Positions 1-7,012 are shown, counted from the stretch's first letter. The stretch is 9,408 nucleotides of DNA from Candidatus Woesearchaeota archaeon (GCA_016185555.1 JACPNI010000096.1:1-9408); one strand, 5' to 3'. Notes: generated by a model from the sequence alone, not told the origin. Translations and numbers: made by a program.

Positions 1-1
1 T

Positions 2-910
2 CCTGGCGGGATTTTAATTTACAAGTCAAGACTGCATTCATACAGGGAACTTCCAGTAAGAAATGCTGAATTTGGTTTAGTCCATAGACATGAATTATCG
101 GGTGTATTAAACGGGTTGTTTAGGGCTAGAAGTTTCACACAGGATGATGCGCATATATTCTGTACAGAAGACCAGATGGAACAGGAAATTACAGAACTGA
201 TAGCCTTTACATTAGAGGTTTATAGGGCATTTGGGTTTACTTCAGAAATGTTTATTGCAACTAGGCCTGAAAAGTACATTGGTTCAGAGAAGATGTGGGA
301 AACTGCCACCAGTGCCCTGATTAATGCCATGAAAAATAAAAGCATTCCGTTTGGGATTAAAGAAGGTGAAGGTGCATTTTATGGCCCAAAAATAGAGTTT
401 AATGTCAAGGATTCTTTAAAGAGGAACTGGCAATGCGGAACAATACAGGTTGATTTTTCCATGCCTGAAAGGTTTGAGGTAACCTATGAAGGGAGTGATG
501 GTAAAAAACATATCCCAGTTATGATCCATAGGGCTGTTTTAGGGGCCATAGAGAGATTTATTGGAATATTAATAGAGCATTTTGCTGGAAAGTTGCCTTT
601 ATGGTTGAATCCAATACAGGTTAAAATAATGACAGTTGCAGACAGGAATTTAAAGTTTGCAGAGCAGGTTTTAATGGAGTTAAAGGAAAATAATGTAAGG
701 GCCGAATTGGATGATCGTTCTGAAAGCATTCCTAAAAAAGTAAGGGATGCTCAATTGGCTAAGGTTAATTATATGCTAACAATAGGAGATAAGGAAGAGC
801 AGAATAAAACACTTGCAATAAGGACAAGGGAAGGCAAGGTTGAGTTTAATGTAAAAGTTTCTGATTTTGTTAACGAGATTGTTCAAGAAATAAGGAATAG
901 GTCAAATTGA
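2..910 (+). CDS. thrS: Threonyl-tRNA synthetase, bacterial type (3' part)
   Basis: Class II aminoacyl-tRNA synthetase that charges tRNA-Thr in the cytosol. The frame is open from base 2 and the start lies upstream of the window, so 302 C-terminal residues are seen. The TTG at 116 is an internal Leu codon and not the start. Visible: the motif 2 region with VHRHELSGVLNGLFRARSF and then FTQDDAHIF; GEGAFYGPKIEF; motif 3 in MIHRAVLGAIERFIGIL; and the C-terminal anticodon-binding domain from about base 600 to the stop. Two of the three zinc-ligand histidines known from E. coli ThrRS are present (His codons at 152 and 527). The Cys ligand would lie just before base 1. The layout is that of the bacterial-type enzyme, which many DPANN archaea also carry. 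The stop TGA overlaps the next gene's start. Arg codons are mostly AGG (14 AGG, 5 AGA, 1 CGT by hand count). Confidence 0.96.
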   Translation, partial: PGGILIYKSRLHSYRELPVRNAEFGLVHRHELSGVLNGLFRARSFTQDDAHIFCTEDQMEQEITELIAFTLEVYRAFGFTSEMFIATRPEKYIGSEKMWETATSALINAMKNKSIPFGIKEGEGAFYGPKIEFNVKDSLKRNWQCGTIQVDFSMPERFEVTYEGSDGKKHIPVMIHRAVLGAIERFIGILIEHFAGKLPLWLNPIQVKIMTVADRNLKFAEQVLMELKENNVRAELDDRSESIPKKVRDAQLAKVNYMLTIGDKEEQNKTLAIRTREGKVEFNVKVSDFVNEIVQEIRNRSN

Positions 911-1443
911 TATTTGAAAGATTAAAAGAAGATTTTAAAAAATTACAAGGTACTAAAGAATTTAAGAGCTTTAAAAAAGAAAATCCAAAGGCTTATTTCA
1001 GCTCTGCATTCTTAATGATTGAAAGTCTTGACGTTAAGGATATTAAATGGCAGATTGATTATTATGATTCTGAACGACAAAAGGCCAGCACGTTTATTGT
1101 TAACGGCGATGTAGTTGAATCCAAGATTGGAGAAGAAATATTGCAGAAAAAGAAAGAAGACATTGATGAGCTTAAATTGGAAGATGTTAAGATAGGTTTT
1201 GATAAAGCAGTTGAAGTAATACATAAGTTTAGGAAGAAAAAATATCCGGAGGAAAAGGCACAAAAAATAATAATTGTTTTGCAGAATCTCGGGAAAAGCC
1301 TTGTATGGAATATAACATATATCACAGTTAACCTTAATTTGATTAATTTTAAGATAAATGCAGTCAATGGAAAGGTTATAGAAAGCAGGATGGAGCCTTT
1401 AATCAAGTTTAGTTCTAAAATTCTGCCAGGAAAGAAAAATTAA
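907..1443 (+). CDS. Cytosolic PepSY-like protein, function unknown
   Basis: A 178-aa soluble protein with no signal peptide or membrane helix. The chosen start is TTG at 907, which overlaps the thrS stop (TTGA, 4 bases), suggesting translational coupling; no nearby ATG fits better. The N-terminus is a charged helix (about 1-37). Residues 47-70 (WQIDYYDSERQKASTFIVNG) and 131-160 (LVWNITYIT, then NFKINAVNGKVIES) look like two beta-hairpin units. The second resembles PepSY-type ends, where a WxI strand leads to an xAxxGKVI turn. The two are separated by a Lys/Glu-rich helical stretch (75-120). I recognise the general pattern as a conserved archaeal hypothetical family but know of no assigned activity. 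Its position after thrS points to co-expression, not necessarily to a shared function. Confidence 0.8.
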   Translation: MIFERLKEDFKKLQGTKEFKSFKKENPKAYFSSAFLMIESLDVKDIKWQIDYYDSERQKASTFIVNGDVVESKIGEEILQKKKEDIDELKLEDVKIGFDKAVEVIHKFRKKKYPEEKAQKIIIVLQNLGKSLVWNITYITVNLNLINFKINAVNGKVIESRMEPLIKFSSKILPGKKN

Positions 1444-1471
1444 AAAAAGAAAAACTTGTTTATTCAACAAG
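1442..1471 (-). terminator. Hairpin plus T-tract terminator of the minus-strand pilin
   Basis: Read on the minus strand, the end of the pilin gene forms CTTGTTgaataAACAAG (6-bp stem, 5-base loop). The stop codon sits in the loop and stem. It is followed directly by TTTTTCTTTTTTT. Archaeal termination relies mainly on the T-tract, so the tract is the stronger evidence and the AT-rich stem may be minor. It fills the 16-base gap between two convergent genes. The plus strand here is A-rich and offers no matching terminator for the gene ending at 1443. Confidence 0.6.
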
Positions 1472-1900
1472 CGAGACTATTTGTCCGGTTTTAGTATGGC
1501 TAACTCCATTTAGGGTATAAGTCACGTTTGCACTCTGCTTGTATCTGCTTCCAACAGCGCCATTTGTACATCCGGATAATGTTGTACCGCTAGTTCCGCC
1601 AAGAACACTTCCATCTGTCCATGATGCTGCTGAACTGGTTGTACATGTAGCTATTGCAATTGTTGCACTAGTAAGATCATTACCCATACCATTTCTTAAT
1701 AGCAACTGCACTGTAGTTGGTGTAACCTTAAATTCATCACATCCTATGCCCGGCGCTATTGTACAACTAGAAGGCAAGAACCTGCTTGGGCTCAATACAC
1801 CAAAATAAGCTAATGCCCCTATAGCTGCTAAAACTACTAGGATAGCCCATCCATAGGTCATAAGAAATTCCATTGCTGCTTGACCACGATTATGCTTCAT
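1460..1900 (-). CDS. Class III signal peptide pilin (major-pilin-like)
   Basis: A 146-aa archaeal prepilin, exported and probably polymerised into a type IV pilus-like filament. The N-terminus is MKHNRGQAAMEFLMTYGW. Cleavage by a PibD/EppA-type prepilin peptidase is expected between Gly6 and Gln7, which puts the hallmark Glu at +5 (Glu11). A hydrophobic helix follows (about 12-34), then SPSRFLPSSC and a small beta-rich head. The head has paired cysteines (Cys46 and Cys54 near its start, two more in the Thr/Ser/Gly-rich C-terminal half) that could form disulfides. The MEFLMTYGWAILVVLAAIGALAYFGVL-type core is typical of abundant small pilins in DPANN and some euryarchaeal genomes. It lies divergent to the pilus operon and has its own strong ribosome site and terminator, which suggests separate, high expression, as expected for a major subunit. 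Confidence 0.92.
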   Translation of the reverse strand: MKHNRGQAAMEFLMTYGWAILVVLAAIGALAYFGVLSPSRFLPSSCTIAPGIGCDEFKVTPTTVQLLLRNGMGNDLTSATIAIATCTTSSAASWTDGSVLGGTSGTTLSGCTNGAVGSRYKQSANVTYTLNGVSHTKTGQIVSLVE

Positions 1901-1909
1901 TACAAATCA

Positions 1910-1915
1910 ACCTCC
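1910..1915 (-). promoter_or_regulatory. Strong Shine-Dalgarno site of the minus-strand pilin
   Basis: On the minus strand the sequence GGAGGT lies 9 bases before the ATG (1900-1898). It is the best match to an anti-Shine-Dalgarno sequence among the starts I examined here and fits a highly expressed pilin. It also fixes the start codon. Confidence 0.8.
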
Positions 1916-1950
1916 ATTTATTTGTATTAATACTGGTTTTAGTGATAACA

Positions 1951-1962
1951 TTTATATATAAA
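1951..1962. promoter_or_regulatory. Palindromic TATA box, probable bidirectional promoter
   Basis: TTTATATATAAA is its own reverse complement and lies in the only divergent intergenic region of the window. With the usual archaeal spacing of about 25-27 bases from TATA box to start site, minus-strand transcription would begin near 1930, giving a leader of about 30 bases that contains the GGAGGT site. Plus-strand transcription would begin near 1984, about 22 bases before the ATG at 2006. A symmetric TATA box lets TBP bind either way. Direction would then depend on flanking BRE-like bases, which I cannot resolve by eye. Confidence 0.6.
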
Positions 1963-1978
1963 GTTTTTCATGTTACTG

Positions 1979-1986
1979 TATAATAA
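1979..1986 (+). promoter_or_regulatory. Possible second TATA box for the pilus operon
   Basis: TATAATAA is centred about 23 bases before the ATG at 2006. If used, transcription would begin at or next to the start codon and give a leaderless mRNA. That would agree with the weak Shine-Dalgarno sequence there (only GGGG at 1993-1996). It competes with the palindromic TATA box at 1951-1962 as the operon's promoter. Confidence 0.35.
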
Positions 1987-2005
1987 ATAGTCGGGGTTTT
2001 TGTCT

Positions 2006-3583
2006 ATGCTGTATAAAAGAGGGCAGATAAGTTACGAGTATGTTATGCTTGTTGGGGTTATACTTGTTGTAATGATTCCTCTTTTCTATGTGTCTTTTTC
2101 AAAACTATCAGATACTGTAAGGGTTAACCAGGCAGAAGAAGCAGTCAGTGTTCTTGCAAAGACAGCAGACACTGTTTATTCCTTAGGCCCGGGAAGCAAG
2201 AGCTATGTCTGGATAACAGTCCCTTCTGGTGCTGTTTCAACTTCAATTAGTAATAACGAGCTGTTGCTTAGGCTGAGCATTTTTGGCAGCATATCTGATT
2301 TTCATGCAAATACAAAGGCAAATATTTCCGGCAGCTTTCCTTCATCACAAGGCAGCTATAAGATGAGTGCAACAATGCTGGATAATGGCATTGTTGTTAT
2401 AGGTCTTGTTAATGATACTACACCGCCGGTAATCTCCAATATAAATCCAGTAACCGGGAGCATTGTAAGGAACAGCACATTTACTTTAAGCGCCAATACT
2501 AATAAAAATGCAAATTGCAGGTATTCAACTTCTTCAGGATTTAGCTTTGGCAGTGGTACTTTATTCACAACTACCAGCGGGATTACACACTCTTCAATTC
2601 TTACTTTAGGTAATGGGGTTTATACTTATTATATAAAGTGTAATGACACATATGGTAATATTAACAATAATTCAAACCAGGGAACAACTTCATTTACTGT
2701 TAACTTGGATTTAACTAATCCGGTAGTGAGCAATACTGCTGTTGATAAAAACAGGACCATTGCCGGCAACCCGATATGCGTAAATGCTACAGCTACAGAC
2801 AATCAAGCAATAAATACTGTCTGGGTATTGGTTACTTCTCCCTTAACCTCTCCTTTCCAGCAGGTTCAGAATTATACAATGTCAGATACAGCTTCTTGTG
2901 CAGGCACTAGTGGGGATAATGTTTATGGTGCCTCAATACTAATGCAATCACCTGGGATATGGTATATTAACACAACATTTGCAAATGACTCAGCAGATAA
3001 TGTTGGCTTCCAAAGTCCTTATCCGAATATAAAGATAAATGTAAGCAGCAATTCATCAACAGGTCCGGGACAGGGACTTACTTATGTTATAATCGATAAG
3101 GGCTGGTATTATAAAACGCCGGATAATAATAATTTAACAGCAAATGATTCGCAATCAAGCCTTTCCCTGTTAACAGTCGACTTAACAGATGATGATAAGA
3201 ATACCCCGCCAAGCACCAATAAGTTAAAATATTCTAATGTTAAAAATGTTTTTGAAGGTTTTATAATCCAGTTGAATAAAACACAGAGTGATTTTGATTA
3301 TGTTTCTATAAGATTGAAGGCTGTAGATTCTGATATCCTGCCTTATAACCTAACTATTTATGCGTATCAGGCAAATAACAATAGTTTGCTTTTAACTAAT
3401 ACAACCTCTTTCCAAATAACAAAGGTATTCCAGGCAGGTGTTGACCGTGGTTCAAATGAGGTTATGGTCACCGCTACTGTCAAGGCTGGTTCAAGCCCCT
3501 TCATAAAGCTAAGAATAGTTCCAGATACGACCATGAATAATAAGGTCGCGCATATATCTGAAGCTGATTTTGGTGTTGCGTAA
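2006..3583 (+). CDS. Large class III signal pilin/adhesin with Ig-like domains
   Basis: A 525-aa surface protein and first gene of the pilus operon. I prefer ATG 2006 over TTG 2000 because it gives a compact leader, MLYKRG, before Gln7; Glu11 is at +5 and the helix spans about 8-31. The ectodomain has two Ig-like modules, starting near Asp137 (DTTPPVISNINP) and Asp235 (DLTNPVVSN). Their Cys pairs (CRY..YIKC; PICV..SCAG) and aromatic/beta pattern recall the bacterial Ig-like (Big) repeats of archaeal surface proteins. A separate beta-rich C-terminal domain begins near residue 355 (YVIIDKGWYYKTPDNNN). Many N-x-S/T sequons are present, so N-glycosylation is plausible. At more than three times the length of its pilin neighbours, it could be a tip or decorating adhesin on the filament. 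The binding partner is unknown. Confidence 0.88.
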   Translation: MLYKRGQISYEYVMLVGVILVVMIPLFYVSFSKLSDTVRVNQAEEAVSVLAKTADTVYSLGPGSKSYVWITVPSGAVSTSISNNELLLRLSIFGSISDFHANTKANISGSFPSSQGSYKMSATMLDNGIVVIGLVNDTTPPVISNINPVTGSIVRNSTFTLSANTNKNANCRYSTSSGFSFGSGTLFTTTSGITHSSILTLGNGVYTYYIKCNDTYGNINNNSNQGTTSFTVNLDLTNPVVSNTAVDKNRTIAGNPICVNATATDNQAINTVWVLVTSPLTSPFQQVQNYTMSDTASCAGTSGDNVYGASILMQSPGIWYINTTFANDSADNVGFQSPYPNIKINVSSNSSTGPGQGLTYVIIDKGWYYKTPDNNNLTANDSQSSLSLLTVDLTDDDKNTPPSTNKLKYSNVKNVFEGFIIQLNKTQSDFDYVSIRLKAVDSDILPYNLTIYAYQANNNSLLLTNTTSFQITKVFQAGVDRGSNEVMVTATVKAGSSPFIKLRIVPDTTMNNKVAHISEADFGVA

Positions 3584-3585
3584 CA

Positions 3586-3957
3586 ATGAAAAAGGCCCAG
3601 ATTAGTGTCGAGTTCCTTATGATCCTGGGGGTTATATTTTTTATTTTTCTTTTATTGATGGTATTTTATCTGGATATTAGGATTGATTTAAAAAAGCTTG
3701 AAAGCACAGCAAGTGCAAGGTCAGACTGTTTTAAGTTGGCTGATTTAATATATCAAACTGCTTCAAGCGGCGAAGGATCACTGGTTCAGGTTAAAATAGA
3801 CCGGAACATAACAGTACAAAATCAGACTATTTTTATAGGATATGATAAAACAGATTTAATATGCAAGCATCTTGGTAAAATAGCCAGTGATGTTGCAGTC
3901 AATGGCAGCATCATATTAAGGAATGTCAATAATACTGTATTAATACAAAATGCATAA
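3586..3957 (+). CDS. Small class III signal pilin
   Basis: A 123-aa pilin-like protein beginning MKKAQISVEFLM. Cleavage is predicted between Ala4 and Gln5, and Glu9 is at +5. A strongly hydrophobic helix (about 10-29) is followed by a basic/helical neck and a short ectodomain with two Cys (in RSDCFKLAD and DLICKHLG) and three or four sequons. It starts two bases after the adhesin's stop and overlaps the next gene by 8 bases, so it is co-translated within the operon. It probably acts as a minor or alternative pilin. I cannot name the family beyond the class III signal. Confidence 0.88.
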   Translation: MKKAQISVEFLMILGVIFFIFLLLMVFYLDIRIDLKKLESTASARSDCFKLADLIYQTASSGEGSLVQVKIDRNITVQNQTIFIGYDKTDLICKHLGKIASDVAVNGSIILRNVNNTVLIQNA

Positions 3958-4423
3958 AAAAGCCCAAATAGGAACAACTGATCTGTTTATAGCAATTTCA
4001 ATATTTATCATTGCAGTTATAGTGCTTGTCTCTTTATGGAACAAATATAATGTTATATTAAGCGAGAATGCTGAAAATGAAGAGATGTTTTCTTTAGGAA
4101 TGCAGGCAACAGATTTAATGATAAAATCCCCGGGAATTCCTTATAACTGGACAGTTTCAAATGTTGAAGTCATTGGATTGGCGAATAGCGACCATAATCT
4201 TTCATTCTCAAAGGTTGCTAACTTGACACAGATGAGCTATAATGCTTCAAAGAAACTGCTTAAAATTGCATCATATGATTATGTTTTTAGAATTTCAACG
4301 CCTAACGGCACAATATTGGTTAATTATGGCAATATGTTTTCAAATGCAAATAAAGTAATCAATGTCAGGAGACTTGTATTTTATCAAAATGAATCAATAC
4401 TTGAACTCATACTCTGGAAATAA
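3950..4423 (+). CDS. Pilin-like protein with variant class III signal
   Basis: A 157-aa protein beginning MHKKAQIGTTDLF. The cleavage site KKA/Q is intact, but the +5 position is Asp instead of Glu. The helix spans about 11-31. The ectodomain contains IPYNWTVSNVEVIGL, then a Lys/Leu region and YDYVFRISTPNGTI, a pattern I have seen in conserved DPANN pilin-like hypotheticals. The ATG overlaps the previous stop by 8 bases (ATGCATAA). The +5 acidic residue is thought to help pilin docking and assembly, and Asp may serve. The protein could be a minor pilin at the base or tip of the filament. Confidence 0.87.
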   Translation: MHKKAQIGTTDLFIAISIFIIAVIVLVSLWNKYNVILSENAENEEMFSLGMQATDLMIKSPGIPYNWTVSNVEVIGLANSDHNLSFSKVANLTQMSYNASKKLLKIASYDYVFRISTPNGTILVNYGNMFSNANKVINVRRLVFYQNESILELILWK

Positions 4424-4817
4424 GAAGGGAATAGTGCTTTCACTGGACGCAGCAATTGCAGTTGTAATAGTTTCTATTATTGTAATAATTGCAACTACAT
4501 ATATAACAAAATCAAACAATGATTACACGTCAAGAATGCAGCTGGTTAAACTAGGTAATGATATGGTAGCTGTTCTTGATTATGGTGGTGCACTTAATAC
4601 ATTAAATTCTGATGTTATAAGTTCAAAAATGAATAATATACTTCCAATAGGGTATAATATGAAGATAAGAATAGAAACAAATAGCAGCAGGATAGTTGAA
4701 ACTATAGGCATAATACCGGAAGACAGATATGTATTTGCCGGCAGAAGACTGTTTGTGATTACAAATTCAACAGATACAAGCTATGCAAAAGCAAGATTCT
4801 GGATATGGAACAAATGA
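4389..4817 (+). CDS. Single-helix surface protein with degenerate pilin signal
   Basis: About 142 aa. I chose ATG 4389 as the start. ATG 4362 overlaps the upstream gene further (62 bases against 35), and TTG 4401 is also possible; none has a well-placed ribosome site. The leader ends in GNKKG, followed by IVLSLDAAIAVVIV and a hydrophobic helix. The Gln at +1 is replaced by Ile, and the acidic residue lies at about +6 (Asp in SLDAAIA). The KKG-x-x-x-SLDA pattern recurs in archaeal pilin-like proteins. The C-terminus reads FAGRRLFVIT, then YAKARFWIWNK, suggesting a conserved closing strand. Its stop overlaps the next ATG (ATGA). It is probably a minor pilin or pseudopilin. Whether prepilin peptidase cuts it is uncertain. 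Confidence 0.82.
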   Translation: MNQYLNSYSGNKKGIVLSLDAAIAVVIVSIIVIIATTYITKSNNDYTSRMQLVKLGNDMVAVLDYGGALNTLNSDVISSKMNNILPIGYNMKIRIETNSSRIVETIGIIPEDRYVFAGRRLFVITNSTDTSYAKARFWIWNK

Positions 4818-5653
4818 AAAAAGGAATTTTATTGAGTCTCGGATTAACACTGGTCGCGCTTATTATACTTGGGTTGGCTGTTTTGATCTATAATGATTCC
4901 AGTAAGAACATAGAAAGATTCAACACATTAAGCCTGTTTGAAAGGTTAAATGCAGAGTATCTTTCTGCTGAAAAAGGCATCTCAAGGATTTTCAATGTAA
5001 ATTCAAATGTTAATCTTTCACTTAATGGCTTTAACATTACAATCCAGGATGCCATTCCAAATAATTATACAAATCTTAAGGATAAACTAATGTTATTTAG
5101 GGACTATGCCGGGGATAATTTTGCTAATACTAAAATTACTTTGAGTGATACCACTAATAGCATCAAATTTACAGTGAACCCGCATCTAATAAATTATACA
5201 CAAATCCCTTCAAATAAAAAAATTATTATTAATTATAATAAATTAAATTTTCTTGGTTTAAATTTTAATTTTAATACTGGGAATTCTACTGTAGGAACAA
5301 TTGCGTGGCAGGAATTTGATGGCGGGGCATTTCCTGTTTCAATATCTATTGCCAATAGCACAGGCTCTTTAATTCAAGATTCAAAAAATATTGACATGAC
5401 TGATGAATGGGAGGTAAGGGTAAATGGGCTGCCTGGTGGGGAGGGCAGGATTAAAGTAGAGTTTGATAACGATGACAAAGAGATTACTATAGAAAATGAT
5501 GCTAATATACTTGTTAATTCAAAAACAGAAATATTGCTTAATAAGTCAGATTATTTAAGCCTTACAGATCCAAGTACAAAGATTTCAGTTAACTTTAGCG
5601 AAGCAAAACTAAGCAAGGTTCAGAATGCAAGACTTTTATATTCCTATTATTAG
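4814..5653 (+). CDS. Membrane-anchored surface protein, pilus operon
   Basis: 279 aa from ATG 4814, chosen because it forms an ATGA overlap with the previous stop and gives a compact MKKGILLSLGL leader like its neighbour's. ATG 4805 would add three residues. One N-terminal helix (about 5-25) is followed by a short helical stretch (FERLNAEYLSAEKGISRIF) and a beta-rich, Asn-rich ectodomain with many sequons. There is a hydrophobic, very AT-rich part at 5215-5275 (LNFLGLNFNFN). No acidic residue lies near the helix start, so it resembles a pilin leader only in K-K-G. I do not recognise the family. Context suggests an extracytoplasmic part or accessory of the pilus. Confidence 0.82.
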   Translation: MKKGILLSLGLTLVALIILGLAVLIYNDSSKNIERFNTLSLFERLNAEYLSAEKGISRIFNVNSNVNLSLNGFNITIQDAIPNNYTNLKDKLMLFRDYAGDNFANTKITLSDTTNSIKFTVNPHLINYTQIPSNKKIIINYNKLNFLGLNFNFNTGNSTVGTIAWQEFDGGAFPVSISIANSTGSLIQDSKNIDMTDEWEVRVNGLPGGEGRIKVEFDNDDKEITIENDANILVNSKTEILLNKSDYLSLTDPSTKISVNFSEAKLSKVQNARLLYSYY

Positions 5654-5685
5654 GCAAAGATTTAATAATTAAATTTGGTCATTAA

Positions 5686-6417
5686 ATGAATATGGATAAT
5701 GTAATGAAAAAAGAAGGTGTTGTTTTTTTTATAGGCATAATTATCTTATCTTCCTCTTTAGTTTTTGGCAATTACTATGTTTATTTTATCCTGGCCGGAT
5801 TTATTCTAATGCTTTATTCAATATTAATGCAAAAGATAAGCATTAAGTCATCCGAGGATAATATAAAAGCAATTTTTTATAGTGATGTAAAGCAAAGAAT
5901 CTTCAATTTTATTTTTGTATCTGTTTTGGTCTTAATCCCCGTAATCTTCTTTTTTTATGTAAAAGAGAGGATAAAACCTGTTGCTGTTATTTCTGTTATT
6001 GCCCTGGCTGTTTTTGTTCTTGTACTTGTATACAGGATGAGGATTGTTTTGCGTGAAAGAGATGTGGTAAGGTTAATTAAAAGTGTTAAAAGTGATGGAT
6101 TATCGCATCCAAATTCAGTTATAAAACTGGTTGGTTACGGATTAATTTCAAAAGAAGAAGCTAAGTTTCTTTTAGGTCTTCCATCAAGGATTGTTTTATC
6201 TGAAAGAGATCATAAAGGCATAGAAGAAAGGAAAAATGCCATACTAAATAAGCTTGCAGGCTATATCACCCCAGTTCCAGATACTGAGATTAAGGAAACA
6301 CTTGAAATTGCAGATGAAATGCTTGCCAAGCTTCCTGAAGAGGACATGGACAAATTTTTAGCATCAAAAGATTTTCAAAAATATAAAAAAGTTATGGGTA
6401 AATACAAGGTAGAATAA
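5686..6417 (+). CDS. Four-helix membrane protein with cytoplasmic C-terminal domain
   Basis: 243 aa, unknown function. Likely membrane helices are at about 11-28, 30-48, 72-91 and 98-116. A charged, helical region of about 125 residues follows, predicted to be cytoplasmic because of the RMRIVLRERD stretch after helix 4. It includes SVIKLVGYGLISKEEAKFLLG and, near the end, ADEMLAKLPEEDMDKFLASKDFQKY. ATG 5692 and 5704 are alternative starts, the latter giving MKKEGVVFF. It follows a 32-base AT-rich gap, the only real gap in the operon. It is not a TadC/ArlJ-type platform by any motif I can see. It may anchor or regulate the pilus motor at the membrane. Confidence 0.82.
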   Translation: MNMDNVMKKEGVVFFIGIIILSSSLVFGNYYVYFILAGFILMLYSILMQKISIKSSEDNIKAIFYSDVKQRIFNFIFVSVLVLIPVIFFFYVKERIKPVAVISVIALAVFVLVLVYRMRIVLRERDVVRLIKSVKSDGLSHPNSVIKLVGYGLISKEEAKFLLGLPSRIVLSERDHKGIEERKNAILNKLAGYITPVPDTEIKETLEIADEMLAKLPEEDMDKFLASKDFQKYKKVMGKYKVE

Positions 6418-6418
6418 C

Positions 6419-7012
6419 ATGGGACTAATTGCATTAGCTAAAAAGAAGGAAGAACAGCTCAAAAATGCTAAAGAGAAGGTTGAACCAAAAAGAGAAGAGA
6501 TAAAACACGATTTAAAGAAAAAAGGGCCTAATTTTGAAGCTGCCAAAGAACTTTTCCTGAACAAAAAAATCTCTTGGTTAGCTTATGCATTTGCTTTTTT
6601 GTTTGTTTTGTTTTTATTTTATTTGTACATCGATAAAATCACCCCAATAGCAATAGGCGTTGGCTCTGGACTGGTTTTATTGCTGTTGATTTTATTCTTA
6701 AAGTCGGGAGGTAAGTACAAGAAATCAAGAGTTGAAGAGAAAATTCAGAACGATAAGATTATTATTGAAATAAAGCATGAATTAGCAAAGAAAGGATATA
6801 AAACAGAATTTGATAATTTACTTGATTTTTTAAACAAATATGGAAAACTCACCTTGACCCAGATAAGCTTTGGATTCGGGGTTGACCAGGCAAAGGCAGA
6901 GTCTTGGTGCAAGATTTTATCTGATGCAAATCTTGCGGAGCTTTATTATCCAGCAATAGGTGAGACTGAGTTAAGAAAGAAAGAAATGCAAAAAGAGGTT
7001 CAAAATGCTTGA
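6419..7012 (+). CDS. Two-helix membrane protein with C-terminal winged-helix-like domain
   Basis: 197 aa. A highly charged N-terminus (about 8-36, coiled-coil-like) is followed by two membrane helices (52-71 and 74-95), a second charged helix (100-125) and a domain at about 130-185 with a winged-helix look: LLDFLNKYGKLTLTQISFGF, then VDQAKAESWCKILSDANLAEL, then YYPAIGETELRKK. The YPxxGExELR ending is one I associate with regions just N-terminal to archaeal pilus ATPases, so this gene may encode what is fused to the ATPase elsewhere. AGGT (6407-6410) precedes its ATG. Its 3' end overlaps the ATPase start by 8 bases. Likely role (inference): membrane adaptor for the ATPase rather than a transcription factor. 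Confidence 0.82.
   Translation: MGLIALAKKKEEQLKNAKEKVEPKREEIKHDLKKKGPNFEAAKELFLNKKISWLAYAFAFLFVLFLFYLYIDKITPIAIGVGSGLVLLLLILFLKSGGKYKKSRVEEKIQNDKIIIEIKHELAKKGYKTEFDNLLDFLNKYGKLTLTQISFGFGVDQAKAESWCKILSDANLAELYYPAIGETELRKKEMQKEVQNA
6995..6999 (+). promoter_or_regulatory. Shine-Dalgarno site of the ATPase gene
   Basis: GAGGT lies 5 bases before ATG 7005, inside the end of the upstream gene. With the ATGCTTGA stop/start overlap it supports translational coupling and fixes the ATPase start. Confidence 0.65.

Noticed and set aside
116..910. A separate short ThrRS-like gene starting at TTG 116
   Set aside because: The frame is open to base 2 and codes for conserved ThrRS sequence upstream of 116, so this is one gene cut by the window edge.
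1062..1406. Minus-strand open frame of 114 codons, with another at 1012-1263
   Set aside because: Both lie inside the 178-aa plus-strand gene, have Phe/Ile/Leu-rich composition expected of the antisense of Lys/Glu/Asn-rich codons, and lack a ribosome site.
1539..1808. Plus-strand open frame of 89 codons
   Set aside because: It is antisense to the well-supported pilin at 1460-1900 and has no family resemblance.
5215..5275. Low-complexity AT-rich stretch as a possible repeat or origin element
   Set aside because: It is fully explained by in-frame codons for Asn, Ile, Leu, Lys and Phe of the 279-aa protein, and no regular repeat unit is present.
5654..5685. Internal promoter in the 32-base gap (TTTAATAATTAAATTT)
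   Set aside because: It is AT-rich and TATA-like, but in this AT-rich genome it is weak evidence. It would imply a leaderless start near 5692, which I cannot support.
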